Below are positions 8,245 to 16,057 of a stretch of 43,676 nt of DNA, in pieces. Source of the DNA: Thermohalobaculum sp039033215 (lineage in GTDB: Bacteria; Pseudomonadota; Alphaproteobacteria; Rhodobacterales; Rhodobacteraceae); assembly GCA_039033215.1 (NCBI GenBank), contig JBCCDA010000027.1, forward strand, positions 1 through 43,676. The letters are read 5' to 3'. A model generated the notes under the pieces. That model saw only the letters and a list, made by a program, of their open reading frames with translations. It did no database searches and was not told where the DNA came from. Made by a program: the position numbers and the translations under genes. The stretch's first letter is position 1, and each line of letters starts with the position of its first letter.

Positions 8245-8720
8245 CAGAGGTCTCCAATTGCAGCAAGCTGTCGTGTGAGCGCGTCGGGCGCCAGGGTCTC
8301 GAAGGGCAGGGCCAGGAAGGCGTTTATCCGTGCGGTCAGCCGGTGATAGGCGAGCTGGAAGGCGAGGTCTATCTGGTCCTCCGGTGCGCTGGCCGGATCG
8401 TCGATGCCCCAGTGCGCGCGCATCGGCACGCCCGGCCAGACGGGGCAGACCTCGCCTGCGGCCGAGGCGCAGACCGTGACCACAAGATCCATCTCGGGCG
8501 CGCCCGGGGCTGCGAACTCCTCCCAACTTTTGGATCGGTAGCCGTCGGCCGGCAGTCCGCGTCGTTCAAGTAGCCGGATCGCACCGGGATTGATCCGCCC
8601 GGTCGGGTTCGAGCCCGCCGAATAGGCCGTGACGCGCCCGGCACCATCGCGGTTGAGAATTGCCTCGGCCAGGATCGATCGTGCCGAGTTCCCCGTGCAG
8701 AGCACCAGGATGTTGTACAT
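8244..8720 (-). CDS. arsC: Arsenate reductase ArsC, low-molecular-weight phosphatase type
   Basis: Arsenate reductase related to low-molecular-weight tyrosine phosphatases, converting arsenate to arsenite in the cytoplasm. The 158-residue protein has the P-loop CTGNSARS (C8 to R14), two further cysteines at C84 and C92 (VCASAAGEVCPVWPG) that would form the relay disulfide of the thioredoxin-coupled type, and WGIDDP holding the general-acid aspartate. I start at ATG 8720 (MYNILVLC), preceded by GGGGGGAC; the upstream extension is arginine-rich and not conserved-looking. Its stop overlaps the aquaporin start, which supports a joint detoxification role. Confidence 0.92.
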   Translation of the reverse strand: MYNILVLCTGNSARSILAEAILNRDGAGRVTAYSAGSNPTGRINPGAIRLLERRGLPADGYRSKSWEEFAAPGAPEMDLVVTVCASAAGEVCPVWPGVPMRAHWGIDDPASAPEDQIDLAFQLAYHRLTARINAFLALPFETLAPDALTRQLAAIGDL

Positions 8721-8791
8721 GCTGCCGTCCCCCCTTCCGGCGCGCCGTAACCCTGCGCCGTGACGCATTCATGACAGCGCGGTCCGGGGGT

Positions 8792-9835
8792 CTAGTCGAA
8801 CATGGCGCGCAGGTCGACCGAGGATTTGGTGCCGAGGTTTGTCCAGTTCGCCCGGAGAAACGCATCGGCCGCGGCCCGCCCGGCCTCTTTCAGATGATCG
8901 AAGAGCTGCGGTTCGGGCGAGAGTTTCGTCGCGACGTTCAGATCGGCCATGGTCTCGTCGTCACGGATGGAATGGACCAGAACGTCCTTCATCTCGCCCG
9001 GCTTCAACCGACCCTCGGCGATCAGGCGGCGTACGAAGTTGACGGTCCTGAGCTCGCGCAGCAGAGACGAGTTGAACGAGATCTCGTTGACCCGGTTCTG
9101 GATCTGATTGGCGCTGCGCGGCACGTCCGGACGCTCGATCGGATTGACGTGGATGATCACCACGTCGTCCGACGTCGAGTTGTAGAAGAGGGGGTAGAGG
9201 GCCGGATTGCCCATGAAACCGCCATCCCAGTAGAACTCGCCGTTGACTTCGACCGCCTGAAAAAGGTTCGGCAGGCAGGCCGAGGCGAGGATCATGTCGA
9301 CCGAAAGGTCATCATCCTCGAACACCTTGATCTTGCCGGATCTCACGTTCGTGGCCGAGATGAAGAGGTGTGGCTCACACTCCTTGCAGACCGCGTCGAA
9401 GTCGATCATGTCGAGCAGCATGTCCCGCAACGGATTGATGTTGAGCGGGTTCCAGTCATAGGGCGACAGCGTGCGCGAGAGCGTATCCTGCATCTGGTAG
9501 ATCGGGCTTGCCATCACCCCCTGCGCGATCTTGCCCGCGTTGGGCGAGAACATCGCGATCCAGTCCGATACCGGGTTCACGTTCCGTGAGGCCTGGCGCT
9601 TGATCTCTCCCCAAAAACGGTCGAGCTGACGCCGCGCCCCTTCGCGTCCTCCGTCCAGAAGCCCCGTCTTCAGCATGGCCGCGTTCATGGCGCCGGCCGA
9701 GGTGCCTGAGATCCCGTCGATCTCGAGCATCTCCTCCTCCAGCAGGCGGTCGAGAGCGCCCCAGGTGAAAGCGCCGTGTGCGCCGCCGCCCTGAAGGGCG
9801 AGGTTGATCAGACGTTTTTCCCGGACAACTGCCAT
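8792..9835 (-). CDS. Patatin-like phospholipase
   Basis: Patatin-family serine hydrolase (PF01734) with the Ser-Asp dyad. The oxyanion-hole motif GGGAHG is at residues 16-21, the nucleophile is S46 in GTSAG, and the aspartate is D204 in DGGFMGNPALYP. It has no signal peptide, so it acts in the cytoplasm. Length is 347 residues. It begins three bases after the stop of the 3-hydroxybutyrate dehydrogenase gene, so the two are surely one transcript. That pairing suggests a role in polyhydroxybutyrate or membrane-lipid turnover, but the substrate is an inference; simple phospholipase activity is equally possible. Confidence 0.9.
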   Translation of the reverse strand: MAVVREKRLINLALQGGGAHGAFTWGALDRLLEEEMLEIDGISGTSAGAMNAAMLKTGLLDGGREGARRQLDRFWGEIKRQASRNVNPVSDWIAMFSPNAGKIAQGVMASPIYQMQDTLSRTLSPYDWNPLNINPLRDMLLDMIDFDAVCKECEPHLFISATNVRSGKIKVFEDDDLSVDMILASACLPNLFQAVEVNGEFYWDGGFMGNPALYPLFYNSTSDDVVIIHVNPIERPDVPRSANQIQNRVNEISFNSSLLRELRTVNFVRRLIAEGRLKPGEMKDVLVHSIRDDETMADLNVATKLSPEPQLFDHLKEAGRAAADAFLRANWTNLGTKSSVDLRAMFD

Positions 9836-9838
9836 CGC

Positions 9839-10624
9839 TCAGAGCGCCGTCCAGCCGCCGTCGACACTGATCGTCGTGCCGGTGATCTGCGCGGCATCGT
9901 CCGAGCAGAGGAACGCCACCGTGCCGCCAAGCTGCGCGATGGTGGCGAATTCCTTGGACGGCTGGCGGGCCAACAGGATCTCGCGCACCACCGTCTCGCG
10001 GTCCATGCCGTACTCCTTCATCGTGTCGGGGATCTGGCTTTCGACCAGCGGCGTGAGAACGTATCCCGGGCAGACGGCGTTGGCCGTGATCGGTTCCTCT
10101 GCCGTCTCGAGGGCGGTGACCTTGGTCAGGCCGACCACGCCGTGTTTCGCCGCGACGTAAGCCGACTTGTAGGGCGATGCCGTCAACCCGTGGGCCGACG
10201 CGATGTTGACCACACGGCCCCATCCGGCCTCCCGCATCAGGGGCAGGGCGGCGGCCGTCGTGTGGAAGGCCGAGGACATGTTGATCGCGATGATGGCATC
10301 CCACTTGTCGGTGGGGAAGTCAGGGATGCCGGTGACATACTGGATGCCTGCGTTGTTGACGACGACATCGACCGTGCCGAACGCGTCGGCCGTGCGGGTG
10401 ATCAGACTGCGGCAGGCGTCGCCCTTGGACATATCGGCCTGGATGTAGACGGCCCGGCCGCCGCCACGGGCGGTGATCTCTTCAGCGATCGCATGGTCTT
10501 CCGGGGTGTCGGTGAACGAGTTCAGCACGACGTTGGCGCCACGGGCCGCCAGGGCTTCGGCCACGCCCAGCCCGATGCCTGAGTTCGACCCTGTTATGAC
10601 CGCAGTTTTTCCTGAAAGTGTCAT
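9839..10624 (-). CDS. bdhA: 3-hydroxybutyrate dehydrogenase
   Basis: NAD-dependent short-chain dehydrogenase interconverting 3-hydroxybutyrate and acetoacetate, a step in polyhydroxybutyrate breakdown. It has TGSNSGIG at residues 11-18, NNAG near 90-93, catalytic S143, Y156 and K160 (SAYVAAK), and the C-terminal GTTISVDGGWTAL. Segments such as HGLTASPYKSAY and the AVCPGYVLTPLVE stretch are typical of the bdhA branch. I start at ATG 10624: AAAGGGG lies about seven bases upstream, whereas an in-frame GTG at 10630 would sit too close to it. First gene of the minus-strand series; a small-RNA terminator lies about 130 bases upstream. Confidence 0.92.
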   Translation of the reverse strand: MTLSGKTAVITGSNSGIGLGVAEALAARGANVVLNSFTDTPEDHAIAEEITARGGGRAVYIQADMSKGDACRSLITRTADAFGTVDVVVNNAGIQYVTGIPDFPTDKWDAIIAINMSSAFHTTAAALPLMREAGWGRVVNIASAHGLTASPYKSAYVAAKHGVVGLTKVTALETAEEPITANAVCPGYVLTPLVESQIPDTMKEYGMDRETVVREILLARQPSKEFATIAQLGGTVAFLCSDDAAQITGTTISVDGGWTAL

Positions 10625-10756
10625 CGCCACGCCCCTTTCGCGTTGTCGGTCGCTCGACTAGGCTTGGACACAACTACAAATGCTGCACTGCGGCAAGATC
10701 AAACACGGCAGGATTGATGATTCGAGCGTTCACAACTTCGAGTCGCCCAACAGCAC

Positions 10757-10784
10757 AAAAAAAAGCGCCTCCCGAAGGAGGCGC
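10757..10784 (-). terminator. Rho-independent terminator with UUCG loop
   Basis: Minus-strand reading: arm GCGCCTCC (10784-10777), loop TTCG, arm GGAGGCGC (10772-10765), then eight T (10764-10757). The perfect 8-bp GC-rich stem with a stabilising tetraloop and a full U-tract is the strongest intrinsic terminator in the window. No minus-strand gene lies immediately upstream, which is the main argument for a small RNA here. Confidence 0.9.
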
Positions 10785-10833
10785 ATTAGGTGTTGAGGCA
10801 GGTTTCATACAGGCAAGAAACCTATCGAGCAGT
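10757..10833 (-). ncRNA. Predicted small RNA (about 77 nt)
   Basis: On the minus strand there is a promoter-like pair (10840-10868), a 5' hairpin with arms AGGTTTC and GAAACCT (plus-strand 10800-10806 and 10817-10823) around a 10-base loop, a single-stranded link, then a perfect terminator ending in eight U. No open frame with a ribosome binding site lies within it. It is antisense to the region just upstream of, or at the very start of, the solute-binding protein gene, and ends about 130 bases before bdhA. Regulation of the transporter gene in cis, or of other mRNAs through the CUCC-rich segments, is a guess. The start point is inferred from the promoter. Confidence 0.55.
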
Positions 10834-10839
10834 GAGGAG

Positions 10840-10868
10840 ACAATACGATCCACAGGCCCGACAGGCAA
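10840..10868 (-). promoter_or_regulatory. Predicted promoter of the small RNA
   Basis: Minus strand: TTGCCT (10868-10863), 17-base spacer, TATTGT (10845-10840). Each hexamer matches the sigma-70 consensus at four positions. It would start transcription near 10833, giving a transcript of about 77 bases to the terminator. Confidence 0.4.
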
Positions 10869-10893
10869 GTACCATTTACAGACGCTCCGTCGA

Positions 10894-12696
10894 TTGGGCC
10901 GCTTGGGGCTCTGGTGGCGCATTTTTGCAATAGTTCTTGTGGCTGGTTTGGGCCAAACGGCCATTGCGGAGCCTTCTCATGGCCTTGCAATGCACGGCTC
11001 ACCCGCTTTGTCAGCGGATTTTGACCACTTTCCGTATGTGGATCCGGATGCGCCGGTGGGTGGTTTGCTGGTGCTGGGCGAGTTTGGGACGTTCGACAGC
11101 CTGAACCGGTTTGCGCTCAAAGGGGCCGCTCCCTGGATCCTGCCGATGCTGACGGCAGAATCACTGATGGCCCGAAATCATGGCGAGCCGTTCGCGCTTT
11201 ACGGTTTGTTGGCCGAGACGGTGGAGACGCCGCCGGACCGGTCCTGGGTGGCCTTCACGCTGCGCGAGGAGGCCCGGTTCGCCGATGGCAGCCCCGTAAC
11301 GGTCGAGGATGTCATCTGGTCCTTCGAGACCTTGGGGACCGAGGGGCATCCCCGTTACCGCGCGGCCTGGGAGGCGGTGGAGAAGATCGAGGCGACCGGG
11401 CCGCGCACGGTGCGGATCGATTTTGCCGAACCGATCCGCGAACTGCCGCTGATCATGGGGTTGCGGCCAATCCTCAAGAAGGCGCAGTTCGAGGATCAGC
11501 CGCTGTCAGAGCTGACAGCCGCGCCCATGGGCTCGGGCCCTTACGAGGTCGTGGATTTCGAGGCCGGGCGCTACATCACGCTGCGCCGGCGTGCGGATTG
11601 GTGGGCAGAGGACGTGCCGGCGATGCGCGGGCTGCACAATTTCGATGAGGTCCGGATCGAGTATTACCGCAACGCCGACGCGCTGTGGGAGGCCGTGAAG
11701 ACCGGTGCGGTATCGGTGTTCTATGACGGCGATCCCGTGCGCTGGGCCGAAGGATATGCCGCGATCCCCGCGGTTCAGGATGGACGCCTGCAGCGCGCCG
11801 AAATTCCGCACAGCCGCCCGACAGGCATGGACGGCTTCGCGTTCAACACCCGCCGCCCGGTCTTCGCCGACCGACGCATCCGCGAGGCACTGGCGCTGAC
11901 CTTCGATTGGGAATGGATCAATGCGCGCCTCTTCCGGGGCCAGTTCGCGCGGATACAAAGCTACTTTGACAACTCCGCACTTGGGTTCGACGGCCCGGCC
12001 CCGGCGGCCGAGCGGGCGGTCCTCGCACCGTTCGTGGACCAATTGCCCGCCAAGACACTCGATGAAGGCTGGCAACCGCCGGTCTCGGACGGCACGGGCC
12101 GGGACAGGCGGGCGATGCGCCAGGCTGGCCGATTGCTCAGCGCGGCGGGCTGGGAGGTTGTCGACGGCGTGCGCCAGAACGCCGACGGGCAGCCGCTGAC
12201 CTTCGAGATCCTGGTGGCCAGCGACGACCATCAGACACTCGCCAGCCTCTGGGCGACGTCGCTCGAGCGCATCGGGGTTGCCGCCGAGGTCAGGCTTGTG
12301 GACGCCGCCCAGCATCGCGCCAGGCTTCGGACCTTCGATTTCGACGTGATGGTCTATGCGCGGCGGATGTCGTTGAGCCCGGGGATCGAGCAACTCGGCT
12401 ACTTCGGCTCGGCGGCGCGTGACCAGGAAGGCAGCCGGAATTACATGGGCGTGGCCGATCCCGCCGTCGACGCTGCCATCGCGGCACTGCTTGGGGCGGA
12501 CGAACCGGAGGCCTTCGAGGCCGCGGTCCGGGCGCTTGACCGGGTGCTCACCACGGGGATCTACGTGATACCCTTTGGATACCTGCCGACGGACCGGGTG
12601 GCCTGGCAGACGGGATTCGCGAAACCCCAAACACCCAGTCTCTATGGGTGGTGGGGCTGGTCAGGTGGTGTCGGCACCTGGTGGAGAGAGCCCTAG
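10894..12696 (+). CDS. Extracellular solute-binding protein, family 5 (peptide-type ABC transporter, YejA-like)
   Basis: Periplasmic binding component of an oligopeptide-type ABC importer (PF00496). The region HGLAMHGSPALSADF, PYVDPDAPVGG and TFDSLNRFALKG after the signal peptide is typical of the YejA-like branch. From the TTG at 10894 the product has a normal Sec signal peptide: positive start (GRLGLWWR), hydrophobic core (IFAIVLVAGLG), cleavage after TAIA. The start is uncertain. The frame is open far upstream, and ATG 10717 has a weak AGGA nearby, but using it would add 59 residues, place the signal sequence internally and run through the predicted small-RNA terminator. No permease or ATPase genes lie alongside, so this is an orphan binding protein in this window. 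Confidence 0.88.
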   Translation: MGRLGLWWRIFAIVLVAGLGQTAIAEPSHGLAMHGSPALSADFDHFPYVDPDAPVGGLLVLGEFGTFDSLNRFALKGAAPWILPMLTAESLMARNHGEPFALYGLLAETVETPPDRSWVAFTLREEARFADGSPVTVEDVIWSFETLGTEGHPRYRAAWEAVEKIEATGPRTVRIDFAEPIRELPLIMGLRPILKKAQFEDQPLSELTAAPMGSGPYEVVDFEAGRYITLRRRADWWAEDVPAMRGLHNFDEVRIEYYRNADALWEAVKTGAVSVFYDGDPVRWAEGYAAIPAVQDGRLQRAEIPHSRPTGMDGFAFNTRRPVFADRRIREALALTFDWEWINARLFRGQFARIQSYFDNSALGFDGPAPAAERAVLAPFVDQLPAKTLDEGWQPPVSDGTGRDRRAMRQAGRLLSAAGWEVVDGVRQNADGQPLTFEILVASDDHQTLASLWATSLERIGVAAEVRLVDAAQHRARLRTFDFDVMVYARRMSLSPGIEQLGYFGSAARDQEGSRNYMGVADPAVDAAIAALLGADEPEAFEAAVRALDRVLTTGIYVIPFGYLPTDRVAWQTGFAKPQTPSLYGWWGWSGGVGTWWREP

Positions 12697-12700
12697 GAAC

Positions 12701-12728
12701 GGGCCTGGGAGCGTTTTTCGGCCCTTTT
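12701..12728 (+). terminator. Weak intrinsic terminator after the solute-binding protein
   Basis: GGGCC (12701-12705) and GGCCC (12720-12724) form a 5-bp stem followed directly by TTTT. The loop is long (14 bases) and the U-tract short, so efficiency is doubtful, but its position just after the stop codon is right. Confidence 0.35.
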
Positions 12729-12857
12729 GAGCGATAGTGCTAAAACTCTCTTAAAAAGTGTGACGAATCCTACAGAGCCGATTCGCCGAGTTTGTTTCAA
12801 TTCCTTTCAGAAGCCGGGGGTGGGGCACCGCCTCCCAGTGGACGACAGGAGGTTGAA

Positions 12858-13013
12858 ATGTATGAATTCGACGACATGCCAGACCAAGATGAACTCTTCT
12901 TCGATCATGACACTGCGATCCTTGAAGCGCTGTCCAAGGTCGATCGCGGGCTCTTCGATGCGCCCGAGGCCAGGGACGAGGATCTCGAAGCGCTGAACGA
13001 GCGATACAACTGA
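12858..13013 (+). CDS. Small acidic protein (51 aa)
   Basis: A 51-residue strongly acidic protein (starts MYEFDDMPDQDELFFDHD, ends EALNERYN). I do not recognise its family. It is supported by a textbook ribosome binding site, AGGAGG six bases before ATG 12858. It stands alone between the solute-binding protein gene and a GC-rich hairpin at 13020-13050. Acidic low-complexity content and small size would fit a regulatory or protein-binding role, but nothing in the sequence shows which. Confidence 0.7.
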   Translation: MYEFDDMPDQDELFFDHDTAILEALSKVDRGLFDAPEARDEDLEALNERYN

Positions 13014-13019
13014 GGGGGC

Positions 13020-13050
13020 GCCCCGACGGTCCGGGGTGGGCCGTCGGGGC
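13020..13050. terminator. GC-rich hairpin between convergent genes
   Basis: Perfect 10-bp stem: GCCCCGACGG (13020-13029) and CCGTCGGGGC (13041-13050) with an 11-base loop. It lies between the small acidic gene (plus) and the DUF502 gene (minus), seven bases past the former's stop. There is no U-run on either side, so it would act as a weak or factor-assisted two-way terminator, or as a 3' stabiliser. Confidence 0.55.
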
Positions 13051-13076
13051 ATGGGACGGTCGCGCGCTTTGGGGAT

Positions 13077-13820
13077 TCAGCCCTTCGGGCTGGCGGCGGC
13101 CGTCTCCAAGCGTCTTGGGCGTTCGCGGCGCGCGGCGGCCTCGACTTCTTCTTTTGTCGGCGGGGTGACAAGCCCGGCCGAAATCACGAGCTTCGCTGCT
13201 TCCTCGACCGACATGTCGAGTTCTATGATATCTGCCGTCGGCACGAACAACAGGAATCCGGAGGTCGGGTTTGGTGTCGTCGGCAGGAACACCGATGTCA
13301 TCTCGGGCTCGCCGGTCTTGCCCGGCAACTCGCCTTTGGTCTTGGTCGAGACAAATGCGATGGCCCAGATACCCTTGCGCGGATATTCGACCAGGCAGGC
13401 CTTCTGGAACGAGGTGCCTGAACCCGAGATCACCGTCTCGGCGATTTGCTTGATGGCGTTGTAGATCGAGCGGACGATCGGGATGCGCTCCATCCAGCTT
13501 TCGCCGAAGCGCACCAGCTGCCGCCCGAACAGGTTTTTCGTGAAGTAGCCGACGATAATCGTGAACAAGACGAAGACAAAGAGCCCGAAGCCCGGGATGT
13601 TCACGTCGATATAGGTCGCCGGATTGTAGACGTCCGGCACGAGCGGGACGATCTGATCGTCCACGAAAGTCACCATCGCCCAGGTGAGGTAGAGCGTGAG
13701 CACAACCGGGGCGACGATGATCAATCCGGTGAAGAAGTTCGTCCGCAAGGATGCGATCCAGCTTCGCCGCGGCTTCTTTGCCCGCCGCTTTGGTCGACTT
13801 CTCCCGTTGTCTCGCGCCAT
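13077..13820 (-). CDS. DUF502 family membrane protein
   Basis: Inner-membrane protein of the DUF502 family (PF04367), function unknown. The 247-residue product starts with a basic tail (RSRPKRRAKKPRRSW), then two hydrophobic segments at about residues 26-48 and 72-92 (FGLFVFVLFTIIVGYF), then the conserved WMERIPIVRSIYNAIKQ, IWAIAFVS and VFLPTTPNPTSGFLLFVP motifs. I start at ATG 13820, with GGGAGC upstream; an extended frame above it reads into the ghrA end. It follows ghrA by 26 bases and is probably co-transcribed. Confidence 0.88.
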   Translation of the reverse strand: MARDNGRSRPKRRAKKPRRSWIASLRTNFFTGLIIVAPVVLTLYLTWAMVTFVDDQIVPLVPDVYNPATYIDVNIPGFGLFVFVLFTIIVGYFTKNLFGRQLVRFGESWMERIPIVRSIYNAIKQIAETVISGSGTSFQKACLVEYPRKGIWAIAFVSTKTKGELPGKTGEPEMTSVFLPTTPNPTSGFLLFVPTADIIELDMSVEEAAKLVISAGLVTPPTKEEVEAAARRERPRRLETAAASPKG

Positions 13821-13846
13821 CAAGAGCTCCCTCTTCTCAGAGAGAC

Positions 13847-14794
13847 CTAGTACCCCCGGACCGGATCCACAATATGCTGCAGTGCGGCATTGTCGAGATC
13901 GCGGCAAATCTGGACCAGAATCGCGTCGGCTGCCGTGTCCATCCGCGTCTCGGCGGCGATGTGCGGCGTGATCGTGATCCCGGGATGACGCCAGAAGGGA
14001 TGCGAACCGGGCAGGGGCTCCTCACGGAAGACGTCCAGTGTGGCGTGCTTCAGGTGGCCGCTGGCGAGCGCATCCAGAAGGGCCGTGTCGTCGATCAACG
14101 GGCCGCGGCCAGCGTTGATCAGGCAGGCACCCTTGGGGAGTTGAGCGAGACGCTCGGCGTTCATGATCTCGCGCGTGTCATCGGTGAGGGGCAGGATCAG
14201 GATGAGGATCTGTGCCTTCTCCAGCACCTCGCTCAGGCCCGCCTCGTCGGCATGGCAGAAAATCCCGTCGAGCGACTTGAGGCTGCGGGACCAGCCGTAG
14301 ACCGGAAAGCCGAGTTCCGCGAGTTTCCGGCCGGTCTCGGCACCCAGTTGGCCAAGACCCAGAATGCCGACCGGCGTCTGTCGCGCGAGCCGCGGCGTCC
14401 ATTTCTGCCAGAGGCCGCCCGCTGACTGTGCCTGCGCGCGGTCGATATCGATAAGGTAGCGCATCGTGTGGGCCACGAAGTACTCGGACATGCCGTCGGT
14501 CATGCCCGATTCGACCATTCGGCAGAACGGTACGCCATCCGGGACGGTGATGCGCCCGACGACCGCCTCGACCCCGGCCCAGGTGTTGAAGATGGCACGC
14601 AGTTTGGGAAAGGCCGAGAACTCCGTGACGCCACTGTCGATGTTGTAGACGAGATAATCGATCTCGGTGGGATCGGCATCCGGGTCGACCGTGAGGTCCC
14701 GGCCAGAAGCGGCGGCGGCGCGGCGCAGCTCTGGCAGGATGGTAGCGTGTTCGGCGTCGTCCAGGCGCAGGCCGATTGTTCGGGTCGTTGTCAT
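13847..14794 (-). CDS. ghrA: Glyoxylate/hydroxypyruvate reductase A
   Basis: NAD(P)H-dependent D-2-hydroxyacid dehydrogenase reducing glyoxylate and hydroxypyruvate. The 315-residue protein has the Rossmann signature GILGLGQLG near residues 143-151 and the catalytic arginine, glutamate and histidine at R230 (INAGRGP), E259 (VFREEPLP) and H278 (ITPHIAAET). The N-terminal half, with FNTWAGVEAVV and SEYFVAHTMRYL, resembles the GhrA branch rather than SerA or formate dehydrogenase. It lies downstream of rodA on the same strand, separated by about 130 bases, and just upstream of the DUF502 gene. Confidence 0.88.
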   Translation of the reverse strand: MTTTRTIGLRLDDAEHATILPELRRAAAASGRDLTVDPDADPTEIDYLVYNIDSGVTEFSAFPKLRAIFNTWAGVEAVVGRITVPDGVPFCRMVESGMTDGMSEYFVAHTMRYLIDIDRAQAQSAGGLWQKWTPRLARQTPVGILGLGQLGAETGRKLAELGFPVYGWSRSLKSLDGIFCHADEAGLSEVLEKAQILILILPLTDDTREIMNAERLAQLPKGACLINAGRGPLIDDTALLDALASGHLKHATLDVFREEPLPGSHPFWRHPGITITPHIAAETRMDTAADAILVQICRDLDNAALQHIVDPVRGY

Positions 14795-14926
14795 GGTCGG
14801 CCTTTCGAGGTTCTTGGTCAGCGCATCATGCGAAGGATCGTCGGTGCCGTGATGGATCGCGGCTCCTTTGGCTCAACGTCGTAGACGAACGGCAAACCCG
14901 AACGCAACCGCTTCGCCTGACCAGAG

Positions 14927-16057
14927 TCACCGACGGTGGATATGCGCGCTCTGGATCAGCCCGACCGCCAGCATCAGCACCAGCATGGCCGAGCCGCCGT
15001 AACTGACCAACGGCAAAGGGACGCCGACCACCGGAATCAGCCCCATGACCATCGCCATGTTCGTCGCCCAGTAGAAGAAGAACGCGACCGCGAGTCCTCC
15101 GGTGACAAGCGCCCCGAAGCGATCGCGGTTGGCGACCATCGACGCAAAGCAAAAGAGCGTCAGCAGGACATAGAGCGCCAGCAGCGACGCCGAACCGGCA
15201 AACCCGAACTCCTCGGCCAGCGAGGTGAAGATGAAATCGGTGTGCTTCTCAGGCAGGAAGTTCAGCCGGGATTGGGTGCCTTGCATGTAGCCGCGGCCCG
15301 AGATCCCGCCCGAGCCGAGCGCGATCTTCGACTGGGTGATGTGATAGCCGGCGCCCAGCGGATCCTGCTCGGGGTCGAGCAGGATCTCGATTCGCTTGTA
15401 CTGGTAGTCCTCCAGCATCTGCCAGTCGGTACCCTTCGACTCGAGCACGGCAAAGATCACCGAGATGCCCAACAGGATGGCTGTCCCCCAGTACCACCAG
15501 CTCACCCCTGCGAGGAACATGACCAGCGCGCCGCCCATTGCCAGAAGGAGCGCTGTGCCAAGGTCGGGTTGCTTCAGGACCAGCGCCACGGGGATCGCGA
15601 TCAGGATCAGGGGCGGTAGCATCCAGAACGGGTTGCTCACCCTGTTGCGATCCAGGATCGTGTAGTACCGCGCCAAGGCCAGTACCAAGGCGACTTTCAT
15701 GAGCTCGGATGGTTGAATTCGCAACGGACCGAGTTCCAGCCAGCGCTGGGCGCCGCCGCCCGTCGACCCGATGAACTCAACCGCGACAAGAAGGCCGAGC
15801 GCCCCCAGATAAGCGATCGGCGAGAACCACTGCCAGAAGCGGATGTCGATCAGGGCAACGATCAGCATGACGGCCATGCCGATCCCGAAGCGCACCATCT
15901 GACGCCCGGCATAGGGCTCCATCGACCCGCCCGAGACCGAGTAGAGCATCAGGAAACCGGCACCGGCGATCGCCATCACCAGCAGCACCAGCGCCCAGTT
16001 CATGCGCAGGATCTTGCGGGGCAGGGAAAGCGCGGGCGGCGGCGCGACGGCGTTCAT
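14927..16057 (-). CDS. rodA: Rod-shape peptidoglycan glycosyltransferase RodA
   Basis: SEDS-family glycosyltransferase that polymerises lipid II for lateral wall growth, working with PBP2. The 376-residue protein has about ten membrane segments and the family motifs GGAQRWLELGPLRIQPSEL, KQPDLGTALL, the extracellular loop DPLGAGYHITQSKIALGSGG with GRGYMQGTQS, FLPEKHTDFIF, and the C-terminal IPVVGVPLPLVSYGGSAML. It overlaps mrdA by four bases (ATGA at 16054-16057), so the polymerase and transpeptidase are translationally coupled. Confidence 0.96.
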   Translation of the reverse strand: MNAVAPPPALSLPRKILRMNWALVLLVMAIAGAGFLMLYSVSGGSMEPYAGRQMVRFGIGMAVMLIVALIDIRFWQWFSPIAYLGALGLLVAVEFIGSTGGGAQRWLELGPLRIQPSELMKVALVLALARYYTILDRNRVSNPFWMLPPLILIAIPVALVLKQPDLGTALLLAMGGALVMFLAGVSWWYWGTAILLGISVIFAVLESKGTDWQMLEDYQYKRIEILLDPEQDPLGAGYHITQSKIALGSGGISGRGYMQGTQSRLNFLPEKHTDFIFTSLAEEFGFAGSASLLALYVLLTLFCFASMVANRDRFGALVTGGLAVAFFFYWATNMAMVMGLIPVVGVPLPLVSYGGSAMLVLMLAVGLIQSAHIHRR

